A stretch of 64,000 nt of DNA, taken from positions 90,603 to 154,602 of the forward strand of contig NZ_CH672377.1 in the NCBI RefSeq assembly GCF_000153105.1, written 5' to 3'. The position numbers and the translations under genes were made by a program. This document shows, in pieces, positions 51,796 to 59,580 of the stretch. The notes beneath the pieces are model-generated. The model was not told the DNA's origin. It was given only the letters and a program-made list of their open reading frames with translations, and did no database searches. This stretch comes from Blastopirellula marina DSM 3645. Lineage in GTDB: Bacteria; Planctomycetota; Planctomycetia; Pirellulales; Pirellulaceae. How positions within the stretch are numbered: the first letter of the stretch is position 1; each line of letters begins with the position of its first letter.

Positions 51796-52713
51796 TTGAA
51801 CATGAAACGACTGACGGGCCTGATCGCCGCCACCTATACGCCTTTTGGCGCCGACGGCCGGCTTCGCCTCGATCAGACCCCGCAGATGGTCGAACATCTA
51901 GTTAACACGGGCGTAAACGGACTTTACGTCTGCGGTAGTACCGGCGAAGGAATGTCTCTCACTAGCGAAGAACGCCGCCTAGTAGCCGAAAGCTACGTAA
52001 AAGCCGCCGACGGCCGCCTGCCCGTGATCGTCCAGGTAGGACACAACAGCGTCGCCGAAGCGAAGCAATTGGCCGCGCATGCTCAGGCGATCGGGGCCGA
52101 TGCGGTCTCGGCCACTTGCCCTTCGTATTTCAAAGTGCAATCGCCGCAACTGCTGGTTGATTGCATGCGGGAAATCGCGTGCGGTGCGCCGAAATTGCCA
52201 TTTTACTACTACCATGTTCCACTACTCACCGGATCATTGATTGATATTCAGCAATTCATACAGCTAGGCGGAGAGCAGATTCCTAATCTGTTTGGTCTGA
52301 AATACACCGACACCAAGCTGAACGAGCTTCAACAATGCTTGAAGCTGCAAAACCAGCGATTTGACGTCGTTTGGGGCTGCGACGATATGATACTGGGCGC
52401 GTGGGCGTCCGGAGCGACGGGCGCAATCGGCAGCACCTATAATATTGCCGCCCCTCTCTACCATCAGCTCATCACAGCGGTTGAAGCGGGCGACTGGAAT
52501 GACGCCCGCGCTTTGCAGAATCAAGCAATCGAAATGATCAACGTCATTGGAACCTTTCCGTTCCATTCGGCGATGAAAGCGATCCTGGGCATGCTCGGCT
52601 ATGACTTCGGCACGTGTCGCCTGCCGCAACGCGCATTAAGCTCAAACGAAACGGCTCACTTGCGAGAATTGCTCGAACAGGTCGGCTTTTTCGAGGGATT
52701 CGTCACTCGATAA
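51796..52713 (+). CDS. nanA: N-acetylneuraminate lyase (DapA family)
   Basis: This is a 305-residue TIM-barrel aldolase. The GSTGEG loop (48-52), Tyr139 in FYYYHVP and Schiff-base Lys169 in FGLKYTDT match sialic-acid lyases; YYYHVP in particular separates NanA from dihydrodipicolinate synthase. It should split N-acetylneuraminate into N-acetylmannosamine and pyruvate. AGGAG lies 9 bases before the TTG at 51796 and 15 bases before the ATG at 51802, so the TTG may be the real start. It follows the sialidase. The next genes, which would process N-acetylmannosamine, are destroyed. Confidence 0.9.
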   Translation: MNMKRLTGLIAATYTPFGADGRLRLDQTPQMVEHLVNTGVNGLYVCGSTGEGMSLTSEERRLVAESYVKAADGRLPVIVQVGHNSVAEAKQLAAHAQAIGADAVSATCPSYFKVQSPQLLVDCMREIACGAPKLPFYYYHVPLLTGSLIDIQQFIQLGGEQIPNLFGLKYTDTKLNELQQCLKLQNQRFDVVWGCDDMILGAWASGATGAIGSTYNIAAPLYHQLITAVEAGDWNDARALQNQAIEMINVIGTFPFHSAMKAILGMLGYDFGTCRLPQRALSSNETAHLRELLEQVGFFEGFVTR

Positions 52714-52774
52714 TCGCATGCCCCACAGGCCAACCGCCTGGTTCCGTGCGCGTCCCCATTGGAGTCAGCCTAGC

Positions 52775-53116
52775 GTGCCGCAATTGATCGCCTCGAACTT
52801 GAAACTTCACCGTCTGTCGCTTCTCGCACTCCTGCTCCTCACGATGTTCTCCCCCTGCATAGCGGAAGAAAGAAACTGGCTGAAGTGGACCGAGGTTCCA
52901 CCGCTACCCAACGAGCAGGACTTCGCAAGCGTTCACAACAATGCCCTGATCATCGCCGGCGGTGCGAATTTTCCCCAGCCTATTTGGGAAAACAACAAGT
53001 AATGGGTCAATCAGATTCATGTGCTGCCCCAGCAAGAGAGAAAGTACGTCTGGCGCGACGACGGCAAACAGCCACGTCCAATCGCGCAGGGCGGCAGAGG
53101 GGCTTCGCATGGCTAA
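52775..53116 (+). pseudogene. 5' fragment of N-acetylneuraminate epimerase/kelch mutarotase (nanM-like)
   Basis: From a GTG at 52775 with GGAG upstream the frame encodes a signal peptide (SLLALLLLTMFSPCIAEE). Next come WTEVPPLPNEQDFAS and NNALIIAGGANFPQPIWE, typical of the start of NanM-type kelch proteins. A TAA stop at 53000-53002 interrupts it. The same frame resumes with WVNQIHVLPQQERKYVWRDD and GKQPRPIA, again family-like, then stops at 53114-53116. An intact member has about 350 residues. Here about 110 remain and four residues seem missing before VHNN. It is a pseudogene. Confidence 0.85.
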
Positions 53117-53358
53117 TCGGAAAACTCAACAACTTGGTCGAGCAGCGGGAAGAGTGGCTCCAGCAGACGAAACGAACGATTCCATTTATCGAACGTCGCT
53201 GCTTTGACCCGGCCGACGGGCGCACATGGTTTCACGCCACGCGCGAAGGCGCTTCGATTCGCGAGCGGCGCTACGCGTTTAGCGCAGCGATCGCCTTCGC
53301 ACAATACGCCCACGCGATCGGCAGCGAGCAGTACGCCGCGAGGGTGCAGAACTGTTTC
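53110..53358 (+). pseudogene. Internal fragment of N-acylglucosamine 2-epimerase (AGE)
   Basis: In a different frame from the nanM remnant, residues reading WLIGKLNNLVEQREEWLQ, FIERRCFDPADGRTWFHATR and IRERRYAFSAAIAFAQYA match the first third of AGE-type epimerases. These interconvert ManNAc and GlcNAc. The start of the gene is absent and the frame is lost after NCF at 53358. About 85 of roughly 390 codons remain. The two remnants meet at 53110-53116, so a deletion probably removed the nanM 3' part and the AGE 5' end. Confidence 0.82.
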
Positions 53359-53643
53359 AGCGCGTCGTCCAGCTCAACTTGAAGGCGTGTTCCACTTCCC
53401 CCGCATGCAATTGATCTTCCGGAAATTGCTCGAAAGAAGCGTCGCAGCCGCTTTTCCACAGGTCTCTCTGGACGATGTCGCCATGTAAGCGACTTGCCAG
53501 CGGAGCCGACGTCCCTTAACTTGACAAGGTCAACACCTCTCGTGGATTGGCGCGACAACTCTGGTCTGAACTACGATGCGTCGCGAGACGAGCCCCCATG
53601 GCGCGATCGGCGGCAATTTCCCAAAATCGTTCCGCTCATCGGT

Positions 53644-54792
53644 ATGCCGCACAAGATTACGCTCGCCGTCGTGCCAAGTTCCGACAATCAGGTGCGGATG
53701 ATCCGGGGCGTTATGCAATACGCGACCGAAACCGGTCGCATCCAGATCACCAAGCGAGCCGCGATTCCGTACGTTCCGATCGAACTGCTCGACAAGCTCG
53801 CCGCCGATGGAATCATCGCCTACGCCGAGAGTCAGGAGCGGATTAATTTTCTACAAAGCTTGGGGATCCCGTTCGTCAATCTGACGCTGCAATCCGAACC
53901 GGAAGCGGGCGTTCCCGTCGTCCATTCAGACAACTTGCAGATCGGGCGGCGCCTGGCCGAGCATTTGCTAAGTCTGGGACTACGCAACTTCGCCTTCGTC
54001 GGGCATTTCGCTTGGTATCACAATCGCATGCGGCAAACAGGTTTTCTCCAGCGGCTGGCGGAAAGTGGTTTCGACGCCGCATCGATCGACATTTCCTTCG
54101 ATTCCGAATTGTCACTGGAAACCAGCGACCGTCAGGTCCACCAAGGCGAGTTGCAACAAGCGATCGCCGGGTTGCCGGAACCTTGCGGCGTCGCGTCGTG
54201 CCATGATGAGTTCGCCCACGAGATCGTCGAAGCCTGCAAGGTGATCGGCCGTTCGATTCCCCATAGCGTTTCGGTGATCGGGGTCAACGATTACCGCCTA
54301 ATCTGCGAAACGACGATGCCGGGGCTTTCGAGCGTCGCCCAGAACTCGGAACGGATCGGCTACCTTGCCGCCCAATTGGTCGATCAGTTGATCGAAGGAG
54401 CGGAACGTCCGGCGAAACCAATTCTCGTTCCGCCGGGGCAACTAATCGTTCGCCGCTCATCGCAGTTTCTCGCCTTGGGAGACGCCAACGTGGTTGCGGC
54501 GGTCGAATTCATACGCGATCGCTGTCATCGGCCGATCACCGTGACCGACGTAGTCGACCATTTGCACCTCAGCCGCAAAGTGCTTGAAAAACGATTCAAA
54601 ACCGCGATTGGCCATTCGATCGCCCACGAGATCCGGCTATCCCGGATGCGAAATGCCCAGCATTTGCTCACTTCGACTCCCTTGAGCATCGTCGATGTGG
54701 CTGTCCGGAGCGGTTTTGACAGCACCAGCGGCTTTATTCGCGCCTTTCGCGAACATACCGGCGTCACCCCGGCCAATTATCGTAAAGGTTAA
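53644..54792 (+). CDS. XylR-like AraC-family transcriptional regulator
   Basis: The product has about 382 residues. The N-terminal 265 form a LacI/periplasmic-binding-like sensor: KITLAVVPSSDNQVRMIRGV, VVHSDNLQIGRRLAEHLLSL and SVIGVNDYRLICETTMPGLSS. The C-terminal 100 are an AraC-type double helix-turn-helix: TVTDVVDHLHLSRKVLEKRF and LSIVDVAVRSGFDSTSGF. The same architecture occurs in the xylose regulator XylR, and planctomycetes place it beside sugar loci. Here it probably responds to sialic acid or a derivative and controls the sialidase-lyase genes. The ATG at 53644 starts the conserved domain. The open frame extends to 53494. Confidence 0.85.
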   Translation: MPHKITLAVVPSSDNQVRMIRGVMQYATETGRIQITKRAAIPYVPIELLDKLAADGIIAYAESQERINFLQSLGIPFVNLTLQSEPEAGVPVVHSDNLQIGRRLAEHLLSLGLRNFAFVGHFAWYHNRMRQTGFLQRLAESGFDAASIDISFDSELSLETSDRQVHQGELQQAIAGLPEPCGVASCHDEFAHEIVEACKVIGRSIPHSVSVIGVNDYRLICETTMPGLSSVAQNSERIGYLAAQLVDQLIEGAERPAKPILVPPGQLIVRRSSQFLALGDANVVAAVEFIRDRCHRPITVTDVVDHLHLSRKVLEKRFKTAIGHSIAHEIRLSRMRNAQHLLTSTPLSIVDVAVRSGFDSTSGFIRAFREHTGVTPANYRKG

Positions 54793-55281
54793 TTGCGCGC
54801 TAGCAATTCGCCGCAGCCTCTTCTGCGCGTACAATTCAAGATCAGTACATCCTTACTCGTCCCGCCCCTGAAACGCGGAGAATTCGCATGTCGATTCCCG
54901 TCCTCGAATTGATCGATATTCGGTTGAGATTTCAGGAGAGCAGCCGCTAGAGATCTTTGAAGAGTAGCCGCAAAGATCGTTTAGCTAGGCGGACGAACGC
55001 CTCTTACGAATCTCTCCACGTTCGACTTCTCGCTGGCAGTACGGAAGATAGTTGGAGCCGACCGGGAACCGCTTTTTGGCGCCAGGCTGCGTGCAGCACC
55101 AGCTATCGGTTTGCTTCCCATGCCAGGCCGATCGATGAGATTGCCGGCGCTTTTTCGATTTTCTGGTCATTTGTCTTCGCACCTATTGCCGCTGCGTTGA
55201 CCCGCGCGTCGGTCCGACCGATACTGAATCAGTCCCGCCAAATCCGCCCATCCAAGCATGCTTGCCGTAAAGGACCACTAA
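54793..55281. other. Intergenic stretch with a short possible gene remnant
   Basis: The only item of note is an ATG at 54888 with GGAG 7 bases upstream, opening a 20-codon frame (MSIPVLELIDIRLRF...) that stops at 54948-54950. This could be the 5' stump of a lost gene or a chance frame. The rest shows no gene or motif I can support. AAAGGA near the right end serves the sulfatase. Confidence 0.4.
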
Positions 55282-56772
55282 ATGATGTCGACGCCGACAC
55301 CGAGTTATTTACAACACAAACTAACTACATTCACTCTGGTCATCGGCGCCATTTTATTTTCTTTTACCCTAGAAAAGCAGGCGAATTCTGCAGAACCAAA
55401 GCGTACGCCCAATATAGTCTTCTTCCTGGTCGATGACCTGGGATGGAAAGATATCGGCGTATACGGTTCGAGCTTTTATCACACGCCGAATGTCGATGGT
55501 CTGGCGGCGTCGGGAATGCGATTCACCAATGCCTACGCCGCGTGTCAAGTTTGTTCGCCGACGCGGGCCAGCATCATGACCGGCAAGTATCCGCAGCGCG
55601 TCGGCATTACCGACTACATCGGCGCCGCGCAGCCGGATAAATGGAAACGTAATACGCCGCTGCTGCCGGCGCCTTATCAAACGCGTTTGGCCCTGGAAGA
55701 AACAACCTTGGCCGAAGCGCTGAAGCAGCGCGGTTACGCGACCTTCTTCGCCGGAAAATGGCACTTGGGCCCGGAAGGGAACTGGCCCGAAGATCAAGGG
55801 TTCGACGTCAACATCGGCGGCATCGACCGCGGGGGTCCTTACGGCGGCAAGAAATACTTTTCGCCGTATGGCAATCCACGTCTGACCGATGGACCCGATG
55901 GAGAACATCTGCCCGATCGTCTGGCGAGCGAAACGGTGAAGTTTATCGAACAGCACCAAGACCAACCGTTTTTGGCCTATCTCTCTTTCTACTCGGTCCA
56001 CACGCCGCTGATGGCCCGTGAGGACTTGAAGCAGAAGTACGATGAGATCAAACAGCGGATTCGTTTTGCCGGCCCGATTTGGGGCGAAGAAGGAAAAAGT
56101 AAACTACGGCTGGTGCAAGAACATTCGGTCTACGCCGGTATGGTCGAAGCGATGGACGCGGCGGTTGGCAAAGTGCTGGATGCGCTTGATCGCTTGAAGT
56201 TGACCGACAATACGCTGGTGATCTTTACCTCGGACAACGGCGGCCTATCGACTTCGGAAGGACATCCGACCAGCAATCTGCCGCTGCGCGGCGGCAAGGG
56301 TTGGATGTACGAAGGGGGAATTCGCGAACCGCTGGTCGTCCGCTATCCCGGCGTTACCAGCCCAGGCAGCGAAAGCGACGCGCTGGTTACGAGCCCTGAC
56401 TTTCTGCCGACGATCTTGGCAGTGGTCGACAAGCCGGGGGACAAGATCGATACCGACGGCGTTAGCATCATCTCCGCACTAGAAGGAAAGCCGCTCGATC
56501 GCGGTCCGATCTTTTGGCATTATCCGCACTACGGCAATCAAGGGGGCTCGCCGACCGCGGCGGTTCGCGAAGGAGATTGGAAACTGATCGAGTGGTACGA
56601 AGATGGCAAGGTCGAGCTGTTCAATCTGGCCGACGATATCGGCGAAAAACAAAATCTAGCGGATCAGCAACCGGAGAAACGTAAGGAACTTCACCAAAAG
56701 CTGCGTCAGTGGCGCAAAGCGGTGGGCGCAATCTTGCCGACCGCGAATCCGAATTACAAAGCGACGAAGTAA
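55282..56772 (+). CDS. Sulfatase, arylsulfatase A-like, secreted
   Basis: The 496-residue exported enzyme has a signal peptide within about 1-36, then RTPNIVFFLVDDLGWKDIG with the metal-binding aspartate pair. The formylglycine motif is CSPTRASIMTG near residue 92. Later motifs are FAGKWHLG, TSDNGGLS and the NLPLRGGKGWMYEGGIREP segment, all typical of family S1 sulfatases. It should remove sulfate esters from polysaccharide or glycan fragments. AAAGGA lies 8 bases before the ATG at 55282. It stands next to a sialic-acid locus, which suggests degradation of sulfated, sialylated glycans such as mucin-type material, but that is inference. Confidence 0.92.
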   Translation: MMSTPTPSYLQHKLTTFTLVIGAILFSFTLEKQANSAEPKRTPNIVFFLVDDLGWKDIGVYGSSFYHTPNVDGLAASGMRFTNAYAACQVCSPTRASIMTGKYPQRVGITDYIGAAQPDKWKRNTPLLPAPYQTRLALEETTLAEALKQRGYATFFAGKWHLGPEGNWPEDQGFDVNIGGIDRGGPYGGKKYFSPYGNPRLTDGPDGEHLPDRLASETVKFIEQHQDQPFLAYLSFYSVHTPLMAREDLKQKYDEIKQRIRFAGPIWGEEGKSKLRLVQEHSVYAGMVEAMDAAVGKVLDALDRLKLTDNTLVIFTSDNGGLSTSEGHPTSNLPLRGGKGWMYEGGIREPLVVRYPGVTSPGSESDALVTSPDFLPTILAVVDKPGDKIDTDGVSIISALEGKPLDRGPIFWHYPHYGNQGGSPTAAVREGDWKLIEWYEDGKVELFNLADDIGEKQNLADQQPEKRKELHQKLRQWRKAVGAILPTANPNYKATK

Positions 56773-56885
56773 TTGCCTGCGGGCTTGCCAGGGCGGTAGA
56801 AGCAAGCCAAGCGAGAGTGGTAGACTATCTCTCGAAGCCGCGGTAACGGTTCCACTTTGATGACTCACGAGAAGAAAGGCGCCTT

Positions 56886-57926
56886 ATGCGTAGAACCATG
56901 CTTTGCAGTTTGATTGTCGCAGCGTCCGCTTGGTGCGGAGCTGCCGTGAATGCCGAAGTCGTTGATCTCGGTCTGCCCGAAGGCTACTCGGCCGAAGTCG
57001 CCGCCAAAGGTCTAACCAATCCGTCCGGCGTCAGCTTTAGCCCCAGCGGCACGTTGACGATCTGCGACTCAGGCGATGGTCGCGTGTTGACTCTGGAAGC
57101 GGGCGAACTGAAAGAATTTATCACCGGCTTTCCGACCGAATACTGGAAGGTGGACGCCGAGTCAGGCGACAAACGTTTCAAACTAGGTCCGCTGTCCGCC
57201 ATTTGGCTGGACGCCGAAACGTTGGCCGTCACCAACGCTGGACTCGGCGACGGCGCCGAAACGGTCGTCTTCTTCAAAGGCCCCGGCAAAGTCGAAGCAG
57301 GCGAAGCGACCAACTCGGTTCCGCCGACCTCCGATGACAAGGCCGACAAGGGCGAAGGCAACCTGACCGGTTTGACCGCTAGCGCGGATGGCAAAACGAT
57401 CTACGTCGCCGGACAAGGCTCCGACGCCAAGACGTGGGTCTTAAAGGTCGACGTGGCTGACAAGAAGCTGAGCCCCCTTTTCTCGGCGGACGACAACGAC
57501 ATCGCGATCAACTCGCCGATGGCGACCGCGTTGTGGGGCGACGACGCAATTTTGACGTTGTACTCTGGCGCCGGCGGCAAAGATGACGGCTTGATCGTCG
57601 CTTGGGATCTGAAGAGCGGGAAGCCGACCAAGCAATGGACCGTGCCGGGCTTGCTCGATCCGATGGGCTTCGCCGTCATCCCCGGCGCCAAAAAATTGGC
57701 CGTGGTCGACAACAACTGGGCGCTGACCGAAGTGAAGCCCGGCAAGTTGGCCATCGTCACGCTGCCCGAGGAATCAGGCGCCGCCGAAGTCGAAGTGCTG
57801 ACCGACAAGCTAATGGGCCCGGTCTCGTGCACGTTTGGCCCGGACGGCAAGCTTTACATCGGCCAGCTGGGCAAAGAGTTCGACAAGAACGAAGGCCAGG
57901 TTATCGCTGTTTCAGGACTGAAGTAA
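56886..57926 (+). CDS. Secreted NHL/SMP-30-like beta-propeller protein
   Basis: The 346-residue exported protein has a signal peptide (MLCSLIVAASAWCGAAVNA). The repeats form a beta-propeller: GLTNPSGVSFSPSGTLTICD, GNLTGLTASADGKTIYVAG and GPVSCTFGPDGKLYIGQ. Such propellers include gluconolactonase-like and sugar-binding proteins, but no lactonase active-site set is visible. The specific role is unknown. AGAAAGG lies upstream of the ATG at 56886. It ends 35 bases before an intrinsic terminator. Confidence 0.78.
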   Translation: MRRTMLCSLIVAASAWCGAAVNAEVVDLGLPEGYSAEVAAKGLTNPSGVSFSPSGTLTICDSGDGRVLTLEAGELKEFITGFPTEYWKVDAESGDKRFKLGPLSAIWLDAETLAVTNAGLGDGAETVVFFKGPGKVEAGEATNSVPPTSDDKADKGEGNLTGLTASADGKTIYVAGQGSDAKTWVLKVDVADKKLSPLFSADDNDIAINSPMATALWGDDAILTLYSGAGGKDDGLIVAWDLKSGKPTKQWTVPGLLDPMGFAVIPGAKKLAVVDNNWALTEVKPGKLAIVTLPEESGAAEVEVLTDKLMGPVSCTFGPDGKLYIGQLGKEFDKNEGQVIAVSGLK

Positions 57927-57961
57927 CGCACTTCGATCTCAGCCGATTCGAAAATCTCAAG

Positions 57962-57995
57962 CGCCGCGTCCCACCTTGGACGCGGCGTTCTTTTT
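57962..57995 (+). terminator. Intrinsic terminator abutting the next ribosome binding site
   Basis: A perfect 10-base stem (57962-57971 with 57978-57987) and a 6-base loop are followed by TTCTTTTT. It ends the transcript of the propeller gene. The T-run runs straight into GGAGA, the ribosome binding site of the next gene, whose ATG is at 58009. Confidence 0.9.
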
Positions 57996-58008
57996 GGAGA
58001 CCTCGATC

Positions 58009-58272
58009 ATGGCGACGGTCCATATTCCGGCTCAATTACGCCCCATGACCGCAGGCGTCGAACATTTGGAAATCGACGCCGCCAACGTTCGCCAATTGAT
58101 CGAGTCGCTGGAGACGCGATTTCCAGGCCTGCGCGAGCGACTTTGCGACGGAGACCGCATACGCGCTGGTTTGCAGGTCGCGATCGATGGGGCGCTCAGC
58201 AATAAAGGATTCGCCGCACGGCTAGCAGCGTCAAGCGACGTCTACTTCTTGCCTGCCATCGGTGGGGGATAA
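58009..58272 (+). CDS. MoaD/ThiS-like sulfur-carrier protein
   Basis: This small cytoplasmic protein of 87 residues has a ubiquitin-like beta-grasp pattern (ATVHIPAQLRPMTAG, VRQLIESLETRFPGL). It has the C-terminal PAIGGG, where the terminal glycine pair is thiocarboxylated by an E1-like enzyme. It could feed sulfur to molybdopterin, thiamin or another pathway. The nearby molybdenum hydroxylase operon makes molybdopterin attractive, but it is 1.3 kb away and on the other strand. GGAGA precedes the ATG at 58009. A terminator lies immediately upstream, so its transcription must start very close or depend on readthrough. Confidence 0.82.
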   Translation: MATVHIPAQLRPMTAGVEHLEIDAANVRQLIESLETRFPGLRERLCDGDRIRAGLQVAIDGALSNKGFAARLAASSDVYFLPAIGGG

Positions 58273-58377
58273 AAAGGGCGCCGGCTTGCCGCAACAGGGC
58301 AATCGCCCTTGCGATTAGAGGACAGTTCTCGATAAACTTCCCCCAATCTGTAACATCCCGTGACAAGTTGAGTCGGT

Positions 58378-59571
58378 ATGCGCCTGAAATCTGAGACCAT
58401 CAAGCAGCTGCGTTGCCGCTTGCTGAATACGTGGTGGCGACTGTTCGGCGTCCCTGCGCCGCGCGGAGGTTGTCTCGACTCGCCGCTCGACTTTTGCTTG
58501 GAAGAACCGGCGCGCCAATCGTTTCCTCGCCGCACGATGTTCGGCGCGGTCGATCAAGTCGGACAAGACATCGAAGCGCTTATTTCGGCCGGTTTGCTGT
58601 ATGAAACGGATCGCGATTGGAACGGCGAGTCAACCATCGACTATCCGCCAGGCGGGGTCACGCTGCTAGAACAAGGGAGCGTCATCAGCCGGCAAGGGAT
58701 TTTGTTTACCCCCAAGCATGGCGTGCTGGAAAATCTGGGAGGCGGTTCGCTGGCGGCGGTTTCCGGCGTCGGGACCAGCTTCACCCATCTCCCGCGTCCG
58801 CGGCGTATCGACGGCAACGTCTTGGTCATGACGCGCGGCTTGGCCCAGCGCAATTACTATCACTGGACGTTCGAGATGCTGTCGCAATTGCGTCTCGTCG
58901 AACAATCCGGCGTCTCGTTTGACTACGTCGCCGCGCCCAAGCGGCACGCGTTTGCGTCAGAGTCGCTGCAGTTGCTCGGAATCGAACGTTCGCAGATATT
59001 GCCGATGGGCCACTACACGCACATCCAGGCGAAGCAGTTAATCATTCCGAGCGTCGCCTGCTACTTTCCGCAACCGGCCGGCGTCGCCTACTTGCGTGAG
59101 AAGATGCAAACCCAAGCCTGGTCGCACTACGAACGTGACGACCGACTGAAACTGTACATCGCTCGGCGGCGATTCACGTCGCGCTATATCGTGAACGAAG
59201 CGGAACTCTTCGCCGCGCTGAAGCCGCTCGGATTTCAGCAGGTCTATCTCGAAGACTTACCGCTGAAGAAACAGATCCAACTCTTTCAACAAGCGGGCGT
59301 GATCGTTGGTCCGCACGGCGCCGGGTTCTCGAACCTTGTCTATTCGCGGCCAGGAACTGCCGTCTTCGAGATTACGCCGACGTGCCGCCCTCCCCTGTTC
59401 TTTCATTACCTGGCCGAAATCAACGCATTGCAATACGCCGTCTACTTCGGCCAGCCGGTGGGTCAGCGCGGCATGGACGCCAACATTCGCGTCGACGTTC
59501 CGCAATTGCGTCAGCAGCTTACCAGCTTCTTAGCAGAAGCGGCCGGCGATTACTCTCGAGCGGCCGCCTAG
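58378..59571 (+). CDS. Glycosyltransferase family 61 (DUF563) protein
   Basis: The 397-residue protein carries the C-terminal GPHGAGFSNLVYSRPG motif typical of family 61 glycosyltransferases. Before it is NYYHWTFEMLSQLRLVEQ near residue 160, the usual early motif. The N-terminal 100 residues have no clear domain and no signal peptide. Family members add xylose, N-acetylglucosamine or other sugars. Here it probably modifies surface polysaccharide or protein. The ATG at 58378 is 105 bases after the MoaD-like gene. It converges on the xanthine dehydrogenase-like operon with a 9-base gap. Confidence 0.87.
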   Translation: MRLKSETIKQLRCRLLNTWWRLFGVPAPRGGCLDSPLDFCLEEPARQSFPRRTMFGAVDQVGQDIEALISAGLLYETDRDWNGESTIDYPPGGVTLLEQGSVISRQGILFTPKHGVLENLGGGSLAAVSGVGTSFTHLPRPRRIDGNVLVMTRGLAQRNYYHWTFEMLSQLRLVEQSGVSFDYVAAPKRHAFASESLQLLGIERSQILPMGHYTHIQAKQLIIPSVACYFPQPAGVAYLREKMQTQAWSHYERDDRLKLYIARRRFTSRYIVNEAELFAALKPLGFQQVYLEDLPLKKQIQLFQQAGVIVGPHGAGFSNLVYSRPGTAVFEITPTCRPPLFFHYLAEINALQYAVYFGQPVGQRGMDANIRVDVPQLRQQLTSFLAEAAGDYSRAAA

Positions 59572-59580
59572 CGCCACGCG

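Noticed and set aside
52775-53116. Possible stop-codon readthrough in the nanM-like frame
   Set aside because: The frame resumes only for 37 codons and then stops. Most of the family's kelch repeats are missing, so decay explains it better than recoding.
54957-55436. Open frame of 159 codons before the second sulfatase
   Set aside because: It overlaps the sulfatase start and has no credible ribosome binding site or motif. The composition looks random.
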